Source: Nakamurella flava (lineage in GTDB: Bacteria > Actinomycetota > Actinomycetes > Mycobacteriales > Nakamurellaceae). From it: a stretch of 64,000 bases of DNA. Positions 17,155 to 26,128 of this stretch are shown piece by piece. Location of the stretch: assembly GCF_005298075.1 (NCBI RefSeq), contig NZ_SZZH01000001.1, forward strand, positions 124,001-188,000, given 5' to 3'. The position numbers and the translations under genes were made by a program. Under the pieces are notes generated by a model that saw nothing but the letters and a program-made list of their open reading frames with translations, was not told where the DNA came from and made no database searches. Position 1 is the first letter of the stretch; every line of letters starts with the position of its first letter.

Positions 17155-19221
17155 GTGTCGCAGGCAGCACCGAAGCCCGGGCTCGCCGCCCTGCCCCCGG
17201 TGTTGCGGTCGGTGAAGTCCCCGGCCGACCTGCGCCGCCTCACCGCCGAACAGCTCGACATCCTCGCCGGGGAGATCCGGCACGTCCTGGTCGACCAGGT
17301 GTCCCGTCGGGGCGGACACCTCGGCCCCAACCTGGGGGTCGTCGAGCTCACCCTGGCCCTGCACCGGGTCTTCGACTCGCCGCACGACCCCATCGTCTTC
17401 GACACCGGTCACCAGGCGTACGTCCACAAACTGGTCACCGGCCGGGCCGAGCAGTTCACCTCGCTCCGCACCCGCGGGGGTCTGAGCGGCTATCCGAGCC
17501 GGGACGAGTCGCCGCACGACTGGGTCGAGAACTCGCACGCCTCCACGTCACTGTCCTACGCCGACGGCCTGGCCAAGGCGTTCGCCGTCCGCGGCGAACG
17601 GGACCGCACGGTGGTCGCGGTCATCGGCGACGGGGCGCTCACCGGCGGCATGGCCTGGGAGGCACTCAACAACATCGCCGCCGGCGACCGGCCGGTCGTG
17701 GTCGTCCTCAACGACAACGGCCGCTCGTACTCGCCGACCATCGGCGGGATGGCCCAGCGAATGGCCACACTGCGGCTGCGGCCGGGCTACGAACGGGTCC
17801 TGCACCGGGTGAAGTCGACGGTGCCCCGCACCCCGGTGGTCGGCCGCCCGCTCTACGCGGCGATGCACGCCACCAAGACCGCGATGAAGGACTGGTTCGT
17901 CCCGCAGACGATGTTCGCCGACCTCGGCCTGAAGTACGTCGGCCCGGTCGACGGGCACGACCGCCCGGCGCTGGAGGAGGCCCTCGCGCAGGCGCAGGCG
18001 TACGCCCAGGAGTTCCGCGGTCCGGTGCTGCTGCACTGCGTGACCCGCAAGGGTGAGGGCTACGAATTCGCGCGCGCCGATGCCGCCGAGCAGATGCACT
18101 CGCCCCCCGCGTTCGATCCGGCCACCGGGCAGCCCCGCAGCACCGGTGCGGTCACCTGGACGTCGGTGTTCAGTCGTGAACTGGTCGCCGCCGGGGCGAC
18201 CCGCCCGGAGGTCGTGGCCGTCACCGCGGCCATGTGCGGACCGACCGGCCTGCAGCCGTTCGCGACCGCGTTCCCGGACCGGTTCTTCGACGTGGGGATC
18301 GCCGAGCAGCACGCCCTGACCTCGGCCGCCGGCATGGCGATGGGGGGTCTGCATCCGGTCGTCGCCGTCTACGCGACGTTCCTCAACCGGGCATTCGATC
18401 AGTTGCTGATGGACTGTGCGCTGCACCGTGCGCCGGTGACCGTGGTCCTCGACCGGGCCGGGGTGACCGGCGAGGACGGGCCGAGTCACCATGGCATGTG
18501 GGACTTCTCGCTCGCCGCGCTGGTGCCCGGGCTGCGGGTCGCGGCGCCCCGTGATGCCGCGACCCTGGCCGAGGAACTCGACGAGGCGCTGGCCGTCTCC
18601 GATGGTCCCACGCTGCTGCGCTTCCCCAAGGGCCCCGTCCCGGACCCGGTGCCGGCCCGCCGCCGCTTCCGCCTCGACCCGCCGGACCCGACCGAGCTGA
18701 CCCACGGCGACCGCCGACCCGCGCCGGCCGGGGTCGACGTACTGGCCGAGCCCGCGGAGGACGCGGAACGGCACGTCCTGCTGGTCGCCGTCGGAGCCTT
18801 CGGGGCGGTGGCCGTCGACGCGGCGCAGCGGCTCGCGAACCAGGGCATCGGCGTCACCGTCGTGGACCCGCGGTGGGTGCTGCCGGTGCCCATCGCCGAA
18901 CTGTCGGCCCTGGCCCTGGAGCACCAGCTGGTCGTCACCGTCGAGGACGGCGGACGCTCCGGCGGGGTGGGGGCGGCGGTGGCCGACGCCCTGGCCGGGC
19001 TGGAGATCCCCGTCGTCGTCAAGGCGCTCCCGCAGCGTTTCCTGGAGGCCGCCTCACGGGGCGAGCTCCTGGTCGACCTGGGGCTGACCGGTCAGGCGGT
19101 CGCCCGGGCGGTCACCGAGGAGATCGCCCGGCGGGCCTTCGAGCCGGGCGATGCGGGTGGCCGCGGCCCCGGTGTCCCGGCGGCCGACGGCACCGGGGAG
19201 CGCGATCGACCGGTCGGCTGA
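17155..19221 (+). CDS. dxs: 1-deoxy-D-xylulose-5-phosphate synthase
   Basis: A 688-residue thiamine-diphosphate enzyme making 1-deoxy-D-xylulose 5-phosphate from pyruvate and glyceraldehyde 3-phosphate, the entry step of the MEP isoprenoid pathway. Order: [18 protein letters not shown], thiamine motif [16 protein letters not shown], a middle pyrimidine-binding domain with [28 protein letters not shown], and a C-terminal transketolase domain. It is about 50 residues longer than typical Dxs because of an acidic/Gly tail. The GTG start has CTGGAGG upstream. It sits in the position of Rv2682c in the conserved block, after the MAA insertion; 230 bp separate it from mysD, enough for its own promoter. 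Confidence 0.95.
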   Translation: MSQAAPKPGLAALPPVLRSVKSPADLRRLTAEQLDILAGEIRHVLVDQVSRRGGHLGPNLGVVELTLALHRVFDSPHDPIVFDTGHQAYVHKLVTGRAEQFTSLRTRGGLSGYPSRDESPHDWVENSHASTSLSYADGLAKAFAVRGERDRTVVAVIGDGALTGGMAWEALNNIAAGDRPVVVVLNDNGRSYSPTIGGMAQRMATLRLRPGYERVLHRVKSTVPRTPVVGRPLYAAMHATKTAMKDWFVPQTMFADLGLKYVGPVDGHDRPALEEALAQAQAYAQEFRGPVLLHCVTRKGEGYEFARADAAEQMHSPPAFDPATGQPRSTGAVTWTSVFSRELVAAGATRPEVVAVTAAMCGPTGLQPFATAFPDRFFDVGIAEQHALTSAAGMAMGGLHPVVAVYATFLNRAFDQLLMDCALHRAPVTVVLDRAGVTGEDGPSHHGMWDFSLAALVPGLRVAAPRDAATLAEELDEALAVSDGPTLLRFPKGPVPDPVPARRRFRLDPPDPTELTHGDRRPAPAGVDVLAEPAEDAERHVLLVAVGAFGAVAVDAAQRLANQGIGVTVVDPRWVLPVPIAELSALALEHQLVVTVEDGGRSGGVGAAVADALAGLEIPVVVKALPQRFLEAASRGELLVDLGLTGQAVARAVTEEIARRAFEPGDAGGRGPGVPAADGTGERDRPVG

Positions 19222-19395
19222 CGGCGGTGGGTGGCGATCGTCACCGACGTGATCTGGGTCCGGGACGGGCTTCTCACTCGGCGTGGTGACCAGTAAGTAC
19301 GTAAGGATGCCCGGAGCGGTTGTTCTGGCCATGCTGATGTGCACGGTCGGTCCAGCCCGTCACCCGCCGACCCCCACCCCGGAGAAAGGTCACCG

Positions 19396-21105
19396 ATGAC
19401 CGCAGCGCCCTACCGTCTGATCCCCGAGCCGAACGGCGCGGTGCGCGCGGAGGTTCGTCTGCGCGGCAGCTCCGTGCTCTCCTCGCCCGCCCTCAACCGG
19501 GGCACCGCCTTCACCCTCGCCGAGCGCGAGGCCCTGCACCTGACCGGTCTGCTCCCCACCGGCGTCTCCACGCTGGAGGGCCAGGTCCGCCGCGTCTACG
19601 CGCAGTACAGCGAGACCTCCACGAACCTGCGCAAGTGGGTGCTGCTGGCCAACCTGCGCGACCGCAACGAGGTGCTGTTCTACCGGCTGCTGTCCGAGCA
19701 CATCTCCGAGATGCTGCCCGTCATCTACACCCCGACCGTCGGCGAGGCCATCGAGCGCTTCAGCCAGGAGTTCCGCCGTCCGAAGGGCGTCTACCTGTCC
19801 GTCGACCATCCGGAGGACGTCGAGAACGCCCTGCGCAACACCGGTCTCGGACCGGACGACGTGGATCTGCTCGTGGCCACCGACTCCGAGGGCATCCTGG
19901 GGATCGGCGACCAGGGCATCGGCGGCATCGAGATCTCGGTCGGCAAGCTGGCCGTCTACACGGCGGCCGCCGGTATCCATCCGCGTCGCGCCCTGGCCGT
20001 CGTGCTCGACGTCGGCACCGACAACCAGAAGCTGCTGAACGACGAACTCTATCTCGGCGAGCGGCACGCCCGCGTCCGTGACGGGCGCTACGACGCGCTC
20101 ATCGAGGCCTACGTCACCGCCTGCCAGAAACTGTTTCCGAACGCGATGCTGCACTGGGAGGACTTCGGCGCGAGCAACGCCCGCCGGATCCTCAACAAGT
20201 ACGCCGACCGGGTCTGCACCTTCAATGACGACATGCAGGGCACGGCGGCCGTCGTACTGGCCGCCGCCTTCTCCGCCGTCCGGGCGGCCGGGTCCAAGAT
20301 GCGTGACCAGCGCATCGTCATCCACGGCGCCGGCACCGCGGGACTCGGCATCGCCGACATGATGCGCGAGCAGATGATCCGGGAGGGGCTGTCGCCGGAA
20401 GAGGCCACCGCGCGCTTCTATCCGTTGACCCGCAACGGCCTGCTGACCCACGACAACCCGTTGCTGGACTTCCAGGTGCCCTACGCCCGGCGCCGTGAGG
20501 ACCTGGCCGACTGGGGTGTCGCGGCCGGCCCGATCAGCCTCACCGACGTGGTGCGCAACGCCCGCCCGACGATGATCATCGGCACGTCCACCCAGCACGG
20601 GGCGTTCCCCGAGGAGATCGTGCGGATGATGGCGTCGTTCAACGACCGCCCCATCATCCTGCCGCTGTCCAACCCGACCTCCAAGGCCGAGGCGATCCCG
20701 TCGGACCTGCTGGAGTGGACGGACGGCCGGGCGCTGATCGCCACCGGCAGCCCGTTCGAGCCGATCAGCTACGGCGGGATCACCTACCAGATCGCCCAGG
20801 CCAACAACGCTCTCGTCTTCCCCGGGCTGGGGCTGGGCGTGACCGTGGCCCGAGCCGACCGGATCACCGACGGTATGATCGCCGCCTCGGCCGACGCCGT
20901 CGCCCGCCTGTCGAACGCCACCCAGCGGGGTGCCTCCCTGCTCCCGCCGATGACCGACCTGCGGGCCGTCTCCGCCGCCGTCGCCGTGGCCGTCGCGCAG
21001 CAGGCCGAGCAGGAGGGGCACGCCCAGGTCGAGCTGACCGACGTGATCCAGCAGGTGCACGACCACATGTGGCGACCGGTCTACCCCGAGCTCGAGATCC
21101 TCTAA
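19396..21105 (+). CDS. NAD-dependent malic enzyme
   Basis: A 569-residue oxidative-decarboxylating malate dehydrogenase of the MaeA/SfcA size class, giving pyruvate, CO2 and NADH. Catalytic Tyr lies in VIYTPTVGEA and the Lys in GGIEISVGKLAVYTAAAGI. Metal ligands are in MLHWEDFGASNA and FNDDMQGTAAV. The NAD-binding loop is IHGAGTAGLG, followed by PLSNPTSKAEA. The ATG at 19396 has GGAGAAAGG upstream. The 174-bp gap before it includes an A/T-containing stretch (AGTAAGTACGTAAGG near 19292) likely to be part of its promoter. Two hairpins follow the stop. Confidence 0.93.
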   Translation: MTAAPYRLIPEPNGAVRAEVRLRGSSVLSSPALNRGTAFTLAEREALHLTGLLPTGVSTLEGQVRRVYAQYSETSTNLRKWVLLANLRDRNEVLFYRLLSEHISEMLPVIYTPTVGEAIERFSQEFRRPKGVYLSVDHPEDVENALRNTGLGPDDVDLLVATDSEGILGIGDQGIGGIEISVGKLAVYTAAAGIHPRRALAVVLDVGTDNQKLLNDELYLGERHARVRDGRYDALIEAYVTACQKLFPNAMLHWEDFGASNARRILNKYADRVCTFNDDMQGTAAVVLAAAFSAVRAAGSKMRDQRIVIHGAGTAGLGIADMMREQMIREGLSPEEATARFYPLTRNGLLTHDNPLLDFQVPYARRREDLADWGVAAGPISLTDVVRNARPTMIIGTSTQHGAFPEEIVRMMASFNDRPIILPLSNPTSKAEAIPSDLLEWTDGRALIATGSPFEPISYGGITYQIAQANNALVFPGLGLGVTVARADRITDGMIAASADAVARLSNATQRGASLLPPMTDLRAVSAAVAVAVAQQAEQEGHAQVELTDVIQQVHDHMWRPVYPELEIL

Positions 21106-21141
21106 CTACCCGAGCCTGCGAGGGCGCCAGGAGGCCCCGAA

Positions 21142-21173
21142 GAGCGTGTCTCGCGTATCTGCGGGACACGCTC
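21142..21173 (+). terminator. Hairpin 1 downstream of malic enzyme
   Basis: GAGCGTGTC (21142-21150) pairs perfectly with GACACGCTC (21165-21173) around a 14-base loop. Its arms are close relatives of those in the stronger hairpin at 21211. It lies 36 bases after the malic enzyme stop and has no T-tract. Confidence 0.5.
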
Positions 21174-21210
21174 CAGCCGCCCGGGCCGGGTCAGCCCTCA
21201 CAGGGCCCAG

Positions 21211-21249
21211 AAGGAGAGTGTCCCGCCGCGCGGTCGGGACACTCTCCTT
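21211..21249 (+). terminator. Hairpin 2 downstream of malic enzyme, strong
   Basis: AAGGAGAGTGTCCCG (21211-21225) and CGGGACACTCTCCTT (21235-21249) form a perfect 15-bp stem with a 9-base loop. The right arm ends in TT followed by CGCGTTCGG, so only a weak U-tail exists. It is the most stable hairpin in this gap and the likely transcription end of the malic enzyme gene. Confidence 0.65.
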
Positions 21250-21381
21250 CGCGTTCGGCGGCCCGGCCTGTCCCTGCCTGTCCCTGCCGGCTTCGTCCGC
21301 GGGCTTCCCGGCTCGGCCACCCGTGCGTCATGCTGACTTCTCGGGCGACCGTGCGGTCGAGCCCGGCAAGGGGGTGCGACC

Positions 21382-22500
21382 GTGTCCCTGGCCGACGACA
21401 CCCCGGATCCGGTCGTCGGTCTGCACGGCGTCCGGACGTTTCGGGTGTCGGCCGACGGCCGCCTCTTGCCCGTCGCCGTGATGACCAACGACTGGGCCAC
21501 CGGTGCGTGTATCGCCCACTGCACCCGTGGCCACCAGGCCCCGGACATGAACTGCACCTGCGGCATCTACTCGTTCACCAGCTGGCGGGAACTGCGGTCG
21601 CAGTACCCCGTTCCGTCCCGGCGGCTGATCGCCGTGGTCGCCCTGGAGGGGGTGACCGTGCAGGGCACCAGGGGCTACCGCTCACAGGCCGGTCGGGTGG
21701 TGGACGTCTGGCTGCGCCCCGGCCGTCAGGGGCTGCCCGCCGTCACCGTGGCCCTGCTGCGGGCGAACTACCCCGGTGTCCGCTTCCACGACGAACTGCC
21801 GGAGTTGCTCGCTCGCCATCCGGGACTACCGGACCCGTCCCGACCCCGCCGCGAGTTGCTGCGCCGGGGCCTGCGGGACTGGTGGGATCGGGTGCACCGG
21901 GCCGGACGTCCGACCGTCCGTCGCGGGCTGGCCGTGCTGGCCGCGGTGCTGCTGGCCACCGTGGCCGCCGTCTCGGTCTCCACGATGGCCCACCCGGCCC
22001 TGGGCGGGACGACCGCGCTCACCCTCTCTGCGGTCGGTGCGTCAATGGTCTTCCTGCTGGTGATTGCCGAGATCCCGCTGCAGGTCGCGGTTTTCCTGCG
22101 GACAGGGGTCAGTCCGCCGCTGCAGTTCCTGGCCCGACGACCGGCCGGTTCGGTGGGCCGCATCGGTGTGCTGCTCGCCGTCGCCGGGGGGCTGGCCTGC
22201 CTGGCCCACCACGACACGGATGCCGCCGGGTCGGCCCTGCCGCTCGTCGTCGGGTGGACGCTGATGATGGTGGTCGAATCGTTCGCCACCGCGGTCGCCC
22301 CGACACCGATGCCGGTGCCGACGACGCCGCCCGGGGAGGGACCGATCGTCCGTCCGCACGGAGTCGCTCCGGCTCCGCCGACGTCCCGTCGGCGGTGGGA
22401 CCATCGCGGCGTCGTGCCCGTGATCGTCACCGTCCCCGGCGGGCCGGCGGACGGTGTGGAGCCGCCGAAGGACACGGGAAAGGAGTGGTGGGATGGGTGA
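21382..22500 (+). CDS. Membrane protein with N-terminal CGIY (Cys/His) motif domain
   Basis: A 372-residue protein of no assigned function. Residues about 15-110 form a small domain with ACIAHC, a His in RGHQAP and NCTCGIY, a C-x3-C...H...C-x-C pattern that recurs in uncharacterised actinobacterial proteins and could bind a metal. A basic region (about 150-175) is followed by three to four hydrophobic segments (LAVLAAVLLATVAAVSV, LTLSAVGASMVFLLVIA, IGVLLAVAGGLACLA, ALPLVVGWTLMMVV) and a Pro-rich tail. The GTG at 21382 is the first start before the conserved-looking segment. Its stop overlaps a 34-residue ORF by 8 bases. It resembles no transporter I know. Confidence 0.7.
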   Translation: MSLADDTPDPVVGLHGVRTFRVSADGRLLPVAVMTNDWATGACIAHCTRGHQAPDMNCTCGIYSFTSWRELRSQYPVPSRRLIAVVALEGVTVQGTRGYRSQAGRVVDVWLRPGRQGLPAVTVALLRANYPGVRFHDELPELLARHPGLPDPSRPRRELLRRGLRDWWDRVHRAGRPTVRRGLAVLAAVLLATVAAVSVSTMAHPALGGTTALTLSAVGASMVFLLVIAEIPLQVAVFLRTGVSPPLQFLARRPAGSVGRIGVLLAVAGGLACLAHHDTDAAGSALPLVVGWTLMMVVESFATAVAPTPMPVPTTPPGEGPIVRPHGVAPAPPTSRRRWDHRGVVPVIVTVPGGPADGVEPPKDTGKEWWDG

Positions 22501-22597
22501 CATCGGAGAACCGGTGCGCCGGGTCGAGGTCATCCCGACCGGACCGCCGGTGCTGCCGGTGCCCCGTCCGGAACCGACCCCCGCGCCGAGTCGGTGA
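22493..22597 (+). CDS. Small proline-rich peptide ORF (34 residues), translationally coupled
   Basis: This short ORF starts MGDIGEPVRRVEVIP and ends in a Pro/Val-rich segment with PTPAPSR. It has a very good ribosome-binding site, AAAGGAG, 8 bases before the ATG, and its start lies inside the last codons of the upstream membrane-protein gene. From memory, similar acidic/Pro-rich mini-proteins with an 'EP.R..EVIP' start occur in other actinobacteria. The function is unknown. The coding potential is supported by the ribosome-binding site and coupling, not by composition alone. Confidence 0.55.
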   Translation: MGDIGEPVRRVEVIPTGPPVLPVPRPEPTPAPSR

Positions 22598-22648
22598 CCC
22601 CCGCAGGTCGTCGGCGGGCCGCATCACCGCACGGCAGCGAGCATGCGC

Positions 22649-24040
22649 TCAGCGCATCGGCGGACTGCTCTGCTGATGGTGGAAGACGTCCTCCGGGTCG
22701 TAGACCGTCTTCACGGCCCGGAGCCGGTCGGCGTTGTCACGCCAGTACGCCCGCTCCCACTCCCGTAGGTCGGGATTCGGCACGTTGACGTAGGCGCCGT
22801 CGGCCCACGGTCGGAGCGACCGGGAGAACCGGTCCGCCCAGGACAGGCACTCCTCCGTCTGGGGGTCCTCGGCCGCGGGCCGATCCCCGCGGACTCCCCA
22901 CACCGCGTCGATCTGCGCGTAGAACCAGCTCTCCCGGTGGGCGAAAGCGCTGCCGCCGAGCGGCTCGCCCGTCAGCACGGCCCCGCCGAGGGCCTGGGTG
23001 AAGACGCAGCAGTCGGCCGTCGGTGCGGCCTGCATGAAGGCCGTCACCACCTCCACGGCCAACGCCGGCATCGGCCGGTCCATGAACTGCGACGTGGAGT
23101 GCCAGTTCGCCGGTTCGGCATGGGTGGGGACCTGGACGCTGTCGAAGATCCCGGTCCAGGCCTCTTCGACGGCGGTGACCTCCGGCTCGCCGTGGCCGAG
23201 GACGGGTGCGAGCAGTTCGACGGCGGCGGCTTCGCTGCCGTCCACCATGACGGCCAGCAGATCGATGCCGTCGCGGCGGATCTCGAGTTGGCTGGTGAGC
23301 CGGTGGTCGGCCGCCGGGGCCGTCCGCTGCCAGGCCGCGAGCACGGCGGGAAGATGCGTGAGGCCGGACCACCGGGCGGTGACACGGACCGCGGTGGTCA
23401 TCGGCTGGGTCCGCATCAGCAGCGAGGTGACGATCCCGATGCCGCCGTTGCCACCCCCGCGCAGCGCCCACAGCAGGTCCGCGTGATGCCGGGTGTCGAC
23501 GCAGATCGACTGGGCCAGGCCGTCGTCACCGGCCACCACGATCTCGGCCCCGAGCAGCTGGTCGCTCACCAGGCCGAAGGTCCGCGACAGCAGGCCGAAA
23601 CCACCACCCAGGGTCGCCCCGACCAGCGCCATGGAGCCCTTGTTGCCCAGCGGCACGGTCAACCCGGACCGGCCCAACGCGGCCACCACCTCGCCCTGGG
23701 TCAACCCGGCTCCGAGCAGAGCCGTCGGCACGGCGTCCCGTCGGGGGGCGGTGACGGTCACCGCCTTCAGTCCGGAGACGTCGATGATCAGACCGTCGTC
23801 GACGGAGGACCACGCGACAAGACTGTGTTCGCCGCTGCGGACCCGGAACTCCATCCGGTGCCGCCGGGCCCAGTCGACCGCATCGATGACGTCCTGGGTG
23901 GTGCGTGCGTAGGCCACCGCGGCCGGCCGCCGGGTGATGAAGTGGTTCCACGGGGTGCGGGCGACGTCGTAGTCGGCGTCCCCGGGCCGGACGACCCGAC
24001 CGGAAAGGCGCAATGCTCCCACTCCTCGTGCCGTCGTCAT
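22649..24040 (-). CDS. FAD-dependent oxidoreductase, berberine-bridge-enzyme type
   Basis: A 463-residue PCMH-fold FAD oxidase. The FAD domain (about 30-200) has FRVRSGEHSLVAWS, the usual R-S-G-G-H motif with the covalent-flavin His kept but the second Gly changed to Glu, and ALVGATLGGGFGLLSR. The cysteine that forms the second covalent bond in bicovalent members is absent. The C-terminal BBE segment is YVNVPNPDLREWERAYW...VYDPEDVFHHQQS. The substrate is unknown; relatives oxidise sugars or secondary metabolites. The ATG at 24040 has AAGGAAA upstream. It is divergent from an HTH regulator, with a 383-bp region between them. Confidence 0.85.
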   Translation of the reverse strand: MTTARGVGALRLSGRVVRPGDADYDVARTPWNHFITRRPAAVAYARTTQDVIDAVDWARRHRMEFRVRSGEHSLVAWSSVDDGLIIDVSGLKAVTVTAPRRDAVPTALLGAGLTQGEVVAALGRSGLTVPLGNKGSMALVGATLGGGFGLLSRTFGLVSDQLLGAEIVVAGDDGLAQSICVDTRHHADLLWALRGGGNGGIGIVTSLLMRTQPMTTAVRVTARWSGLTHLPAVLAAWQRTAPAADHRLTSQLEIRRDGIDLLAVMVDGSEAAAVELLAPVLGHGEPEVTAVEEAWTGIFDSVQVPTHAEPANWHSTSQFMDRPMPALAVEVVTAFMQAAPTADCCVFTQALGGAVLTGEPLGGSAFAHRESWFYAQIDAVWGVRGDRPAAEDPQTEECLSWADRFSRSLRPWADGAYVNVPNPDLREWERAYWRDNADRLRAVKTVYDPEDVFHHQQSSPPMR

Positions 24041-24310
24041 CCGGTTTCCTTGCTGATGGGGTGGTCGACCCGGGCGGACCGGAGGACACGGGAACGAGAC
24101 CGGCGGACGCCGGCCGGACGGAGGATACGCATGGCCGTCAGCAGGTGCCGCCGGCCGGGTGGGTGGACGTGGCCGACAGGGCGGCCGGGCACCCACCCCA
24201 TGGACAGCGCTCACCGATGCCATCGATCATTGCCGTCCCCCGGACTGACCCGTCGCCCACGTCCCCCGGTCAGCAGTGTCCGTAGTCGTCCACCCTGTGA
24301 TCAAGAACCT

Positions 24311-24330
24311 GTAGCGGACATGTCCGCAAC
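24311..24330. promoter_or_regulatory. 20-bp palindromic operator candidate
   Basis: The core GCGGACATGTCCGC (24314-24327) is a perfect 14-bp palindrome; including flanks, GTAGCGGACATGTCCGCAAC pairs at 18 of 20 positions. It lies about 95 bp before the start of the HTH regulator and 270 bp before the oxidase start. Symmetry of this quality in a divergent promoter region suggests a repressor or autoregulator site; which protein binds it is not shown. Confidence 0.55.
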
Positions 24331-24341
24331 AGGGCAGAGTT

Positions 24342-24365
24342 ACCGCGACCGCGACCGCGACCGCG
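24342..24365. repeat. Four tandem ACCGCG hexamers
   Basis: Four exact copies of ACCGCG run head to tail, 12 bases after the palindrome. This could be a simple-sequence repeat prone to slippage that changes the distance between operator and gene, or compositional chance in GC-rich DNA. Confidence 0.5.
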
Positions 24366-24423
24366 TGCGCGAAGGCGTGAGCATCGCGGTCGACGTGCAT
24401 CCGACGACCCGGGGGGAACGGGC

Positions 24424-25503
24424 TTGTCCCAGCGCAGGGAACAGATCGACGACCAGGAGTCGGGACGGTACGGGGGGCTCGACCGTTCCTCGCTGGATCG
24501 TCTCTCGGCCGGGCGGTCGCGAGACGGCGGCGTGCACCTGTTCGGCCTGACGCCCGACGACGAGACCCTGCTGGCCCAGCTGCACCGCAGTCGGCCGGCC
24601 AGCGTGCTCGACGCGGTCGAGCTGTCCCACCGACCCGCGGCGGAGGTGCGGCGATCCCTCGACCGACTGGAGGCCCGCGGACTGGTCGTCGTGCGGGAGG
24701 ACGGCCTGCGCTACCCGCACCCGGCCGTGGGGACCGCGGACATGGTCTCCGCCCGCATCGGCGCGCTGCGGGCCGACACCGCCGGTGCCCTCGAACGGAT
24801 CGAGCGGCTGGTCGCCGACCTGCCGTCTCTCCTGCGTCAGTGGTCGGTGGGGGAGGCCGAGGCGGACCACGTCCAGACCGTGACCCTGCACGGCCCGTTG
24901 GCCCAGCAGAACCTCTGGTTCGAGGTCGCCGACCACCACGGGGGCTCTCTCGAGTCGGTGATCCCGGACCTGACCGGGTGGGTGGCCGCGTCGGACGCCC
25001 GGGTGGACCTGTTCGCCGAGGCCATGGCGGCCAAGGATCGGCTGCGCGGTCTCGTGCCGGCCTGGGTCACGCACACCGAGCACGAACTGGCCCGGTTGCG
25101 ACGCTTCGAACGTGCGGGCGTCGAGTTCCGCACCCTGGAGGCGCCACCCGGATGGTTCTGGGTCGACGGCGATCAGGTCGCCCTGCCGCTGGTGTGGGGC
25201 GATCCGCACCCGGTCAGCGTGATGGCCGTCCGCAACGCCGCCCTCGCCGACCTCGCCCGGCTCTACTTCGACGAGCTGTGGCGGCGTTCCGGCCCGCTGG
25301 TGCCCGTCACGACGGACGCCTGGACGCCGTTGCTGCGGCTGATGCGGCAGGGCATCACGCTGGAAACCGCCTCACGCATGGTCGGGGTCAACCCGCGGAC
25401 CGGCCGCCGGCGGATCGCCACCGCCATGGAGCACTACGGGGTGTCCACCCTGTTCGCGCTCGGGGTGGCGTGGGCGACCGACGGCGGCGATTCGACCGGC
25501 TGA
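24424..25503 (+). CDS. HTH transcriptional regulator (TrmB/LuxR-like)
   Basis: A 359-residue probable DNA-binding regulator. Residues about 40-100 look like a TrmB-type winged helix (LHRSRPASVLDAVELSHRPAAEVRRSLDRLEARGLVVV). The middle (about 140-270) resembles the phospholipase-D-like effector region of this group. The C-terminal 55 residues, RQGITLETASRMVGVNPRTGRRRI, look like a LuxR-type helix-turn-helix. This double-HTH layout is common in Streptomyces-type regulators. The TTG start at 24424 is chosen for the GGGGGGAA upstream; the N-terminal 35 residues look poorly ordered, so a later start is possible. It probably regulates the divergent FAD oxidase (inference). Confidence 0.7.
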   Translation: MSQRREQIDDQESGRYGGLDRSSLDRLSAGRSRDGGVHLFGLTPDDETLLAQLHRSRPASVLDAVELSHRPAAEVRRSLDRLEARGLVVVREDGLRYPHPAVGTADMVSARIGALRADTAGALERIERLVADLPSLLRQWSVGEAEADHVQTVTLHGPLAQQNLWFEVADHHGGSLESVIPDLTGWVAASDARVDLFAEAMAAKDRLRGLVPAWVTHTEHELARLRRFERAGVEFRTLEAPPGWFWVDGDQVALPLVWGDPHPVSVMAVRNAALADLARLYFDELWRRSGPLVPVTTDAWTPLLRLMRQGITLETASRMVGVNPRTGRRRIATAMEHYGVSTLFALGVAWATDGGDSTG

Positions 25504-25528
25504 CCGAACGGTCGGCGATACTGCACCG

Positions 25529-26128
25529 ATGCTGCTGCCGCCGGCCACCGCCCGGGCCGTCCGGGACGGCACCGTCACGCTCGCCTTCCGTCGATGGGAT
25601 CAACCGCGGGTCGCCGTCGGGGGCACTCAGCGGACCGTTGCCGGCGTCCTGAGGTTCGAGGCCGTGACCGAGGTGCAGGACGCCGAACTCACCGAGAGTG
25701 ACGCCGTCGCCGCTGGTTTCCCCGACCTGAGGTCGTTGCGCAAAGCCCTCGCCCGCGGTCGGGGCAGTCGGTTGTACCGGGTGCAGCTGGCCTTCGACCG
25801 GCCCGACGAACGGGTGGCCCTGCGTGAGACCCGGCCGGACGTCGCGGAGATCGAGCACATCACGGCCACCCTGGATCGGATGGACGCGGGCCGGCGGACG
25901 GGGCCGTGGACCCGCGAGATCCTGCGGCTGATCGCCGACCGGCCGGCGGTGCGGGCCCCCGATCTCGCCGCGTCCCTGGGTCGGGAGACCGCGCCGTTCA
26001 AGCTGGACGTCCGCCGGCTCAAGGAACTCGGTCTGACCCACAGCCTGGCCGTCGGATACGAGCTCTCCCCGCGCGGTCGCACCTACCTCGACGCGACCGG
26101 CGGGTCGGGCGGCGATCAGCCGGGCTGA
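25529..26128 (+). CDS. ASCH-domain-like protein with C-terminal winged helix
   Basis: A 199-residue protein. The first about 95 residues (LLPPATARAVRDGTVTLAFRRW, VAVGGTQRTVAGVLRFEAV, LTESDAVAAGF) resemble the ASCH (ASC-1 homology) fold, a PUA-like domain linked to RNA binding. The C-terminal half (RDILRLI-like ILRLIADRPAVRAPDLAASLG, LDVRRLKELGLT) looks like a winged helix. The function is unknown. It starts 25 bases after the HTH regulator and may be co-transcribed. Its last 13 bases overlap the end of the convergent fadB. Confidence 0.65.
   Translation: MLLPPATARAVRDGTVTLAFRRWDQPRVAVGGTQRTVAGVLRFEAVTEVQDAELTESDAVAAGFPDLRSLRKALARGRGSRLYRVQLAFDRPDERVALRETRPDVAEIEHITATLDRMDAGRRTGPWTREILRLIADRPAVRAPDLAASLGRETAPFKLDVRRLKELGLTHSLAVGYELSPRGRTYLDATGGSGGDQPG

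Larger units (their letters stand above)
24041..24423. other. Divergent regulatory region between FAD oxidase and HTH regulator
   Basis: No gene is seen in this 383-bp gap. It holds a 20-bp palindrome (24311-24330), four tandem ACCGCG hexamers (24342-24365), and further TGTCCG half-site-like words (for example near 24277). GGGGGGAA just before 24424 is the probable ribosome-binding site of the regulator. It should contain the promoters of both flanking genes. Confidence 0.5.

Noticed and set aside
24342-24365. CRISPR-like repeat
   Set aside because: Only four 6-base units without spacers; no cas genes and no other repeat array in the window.
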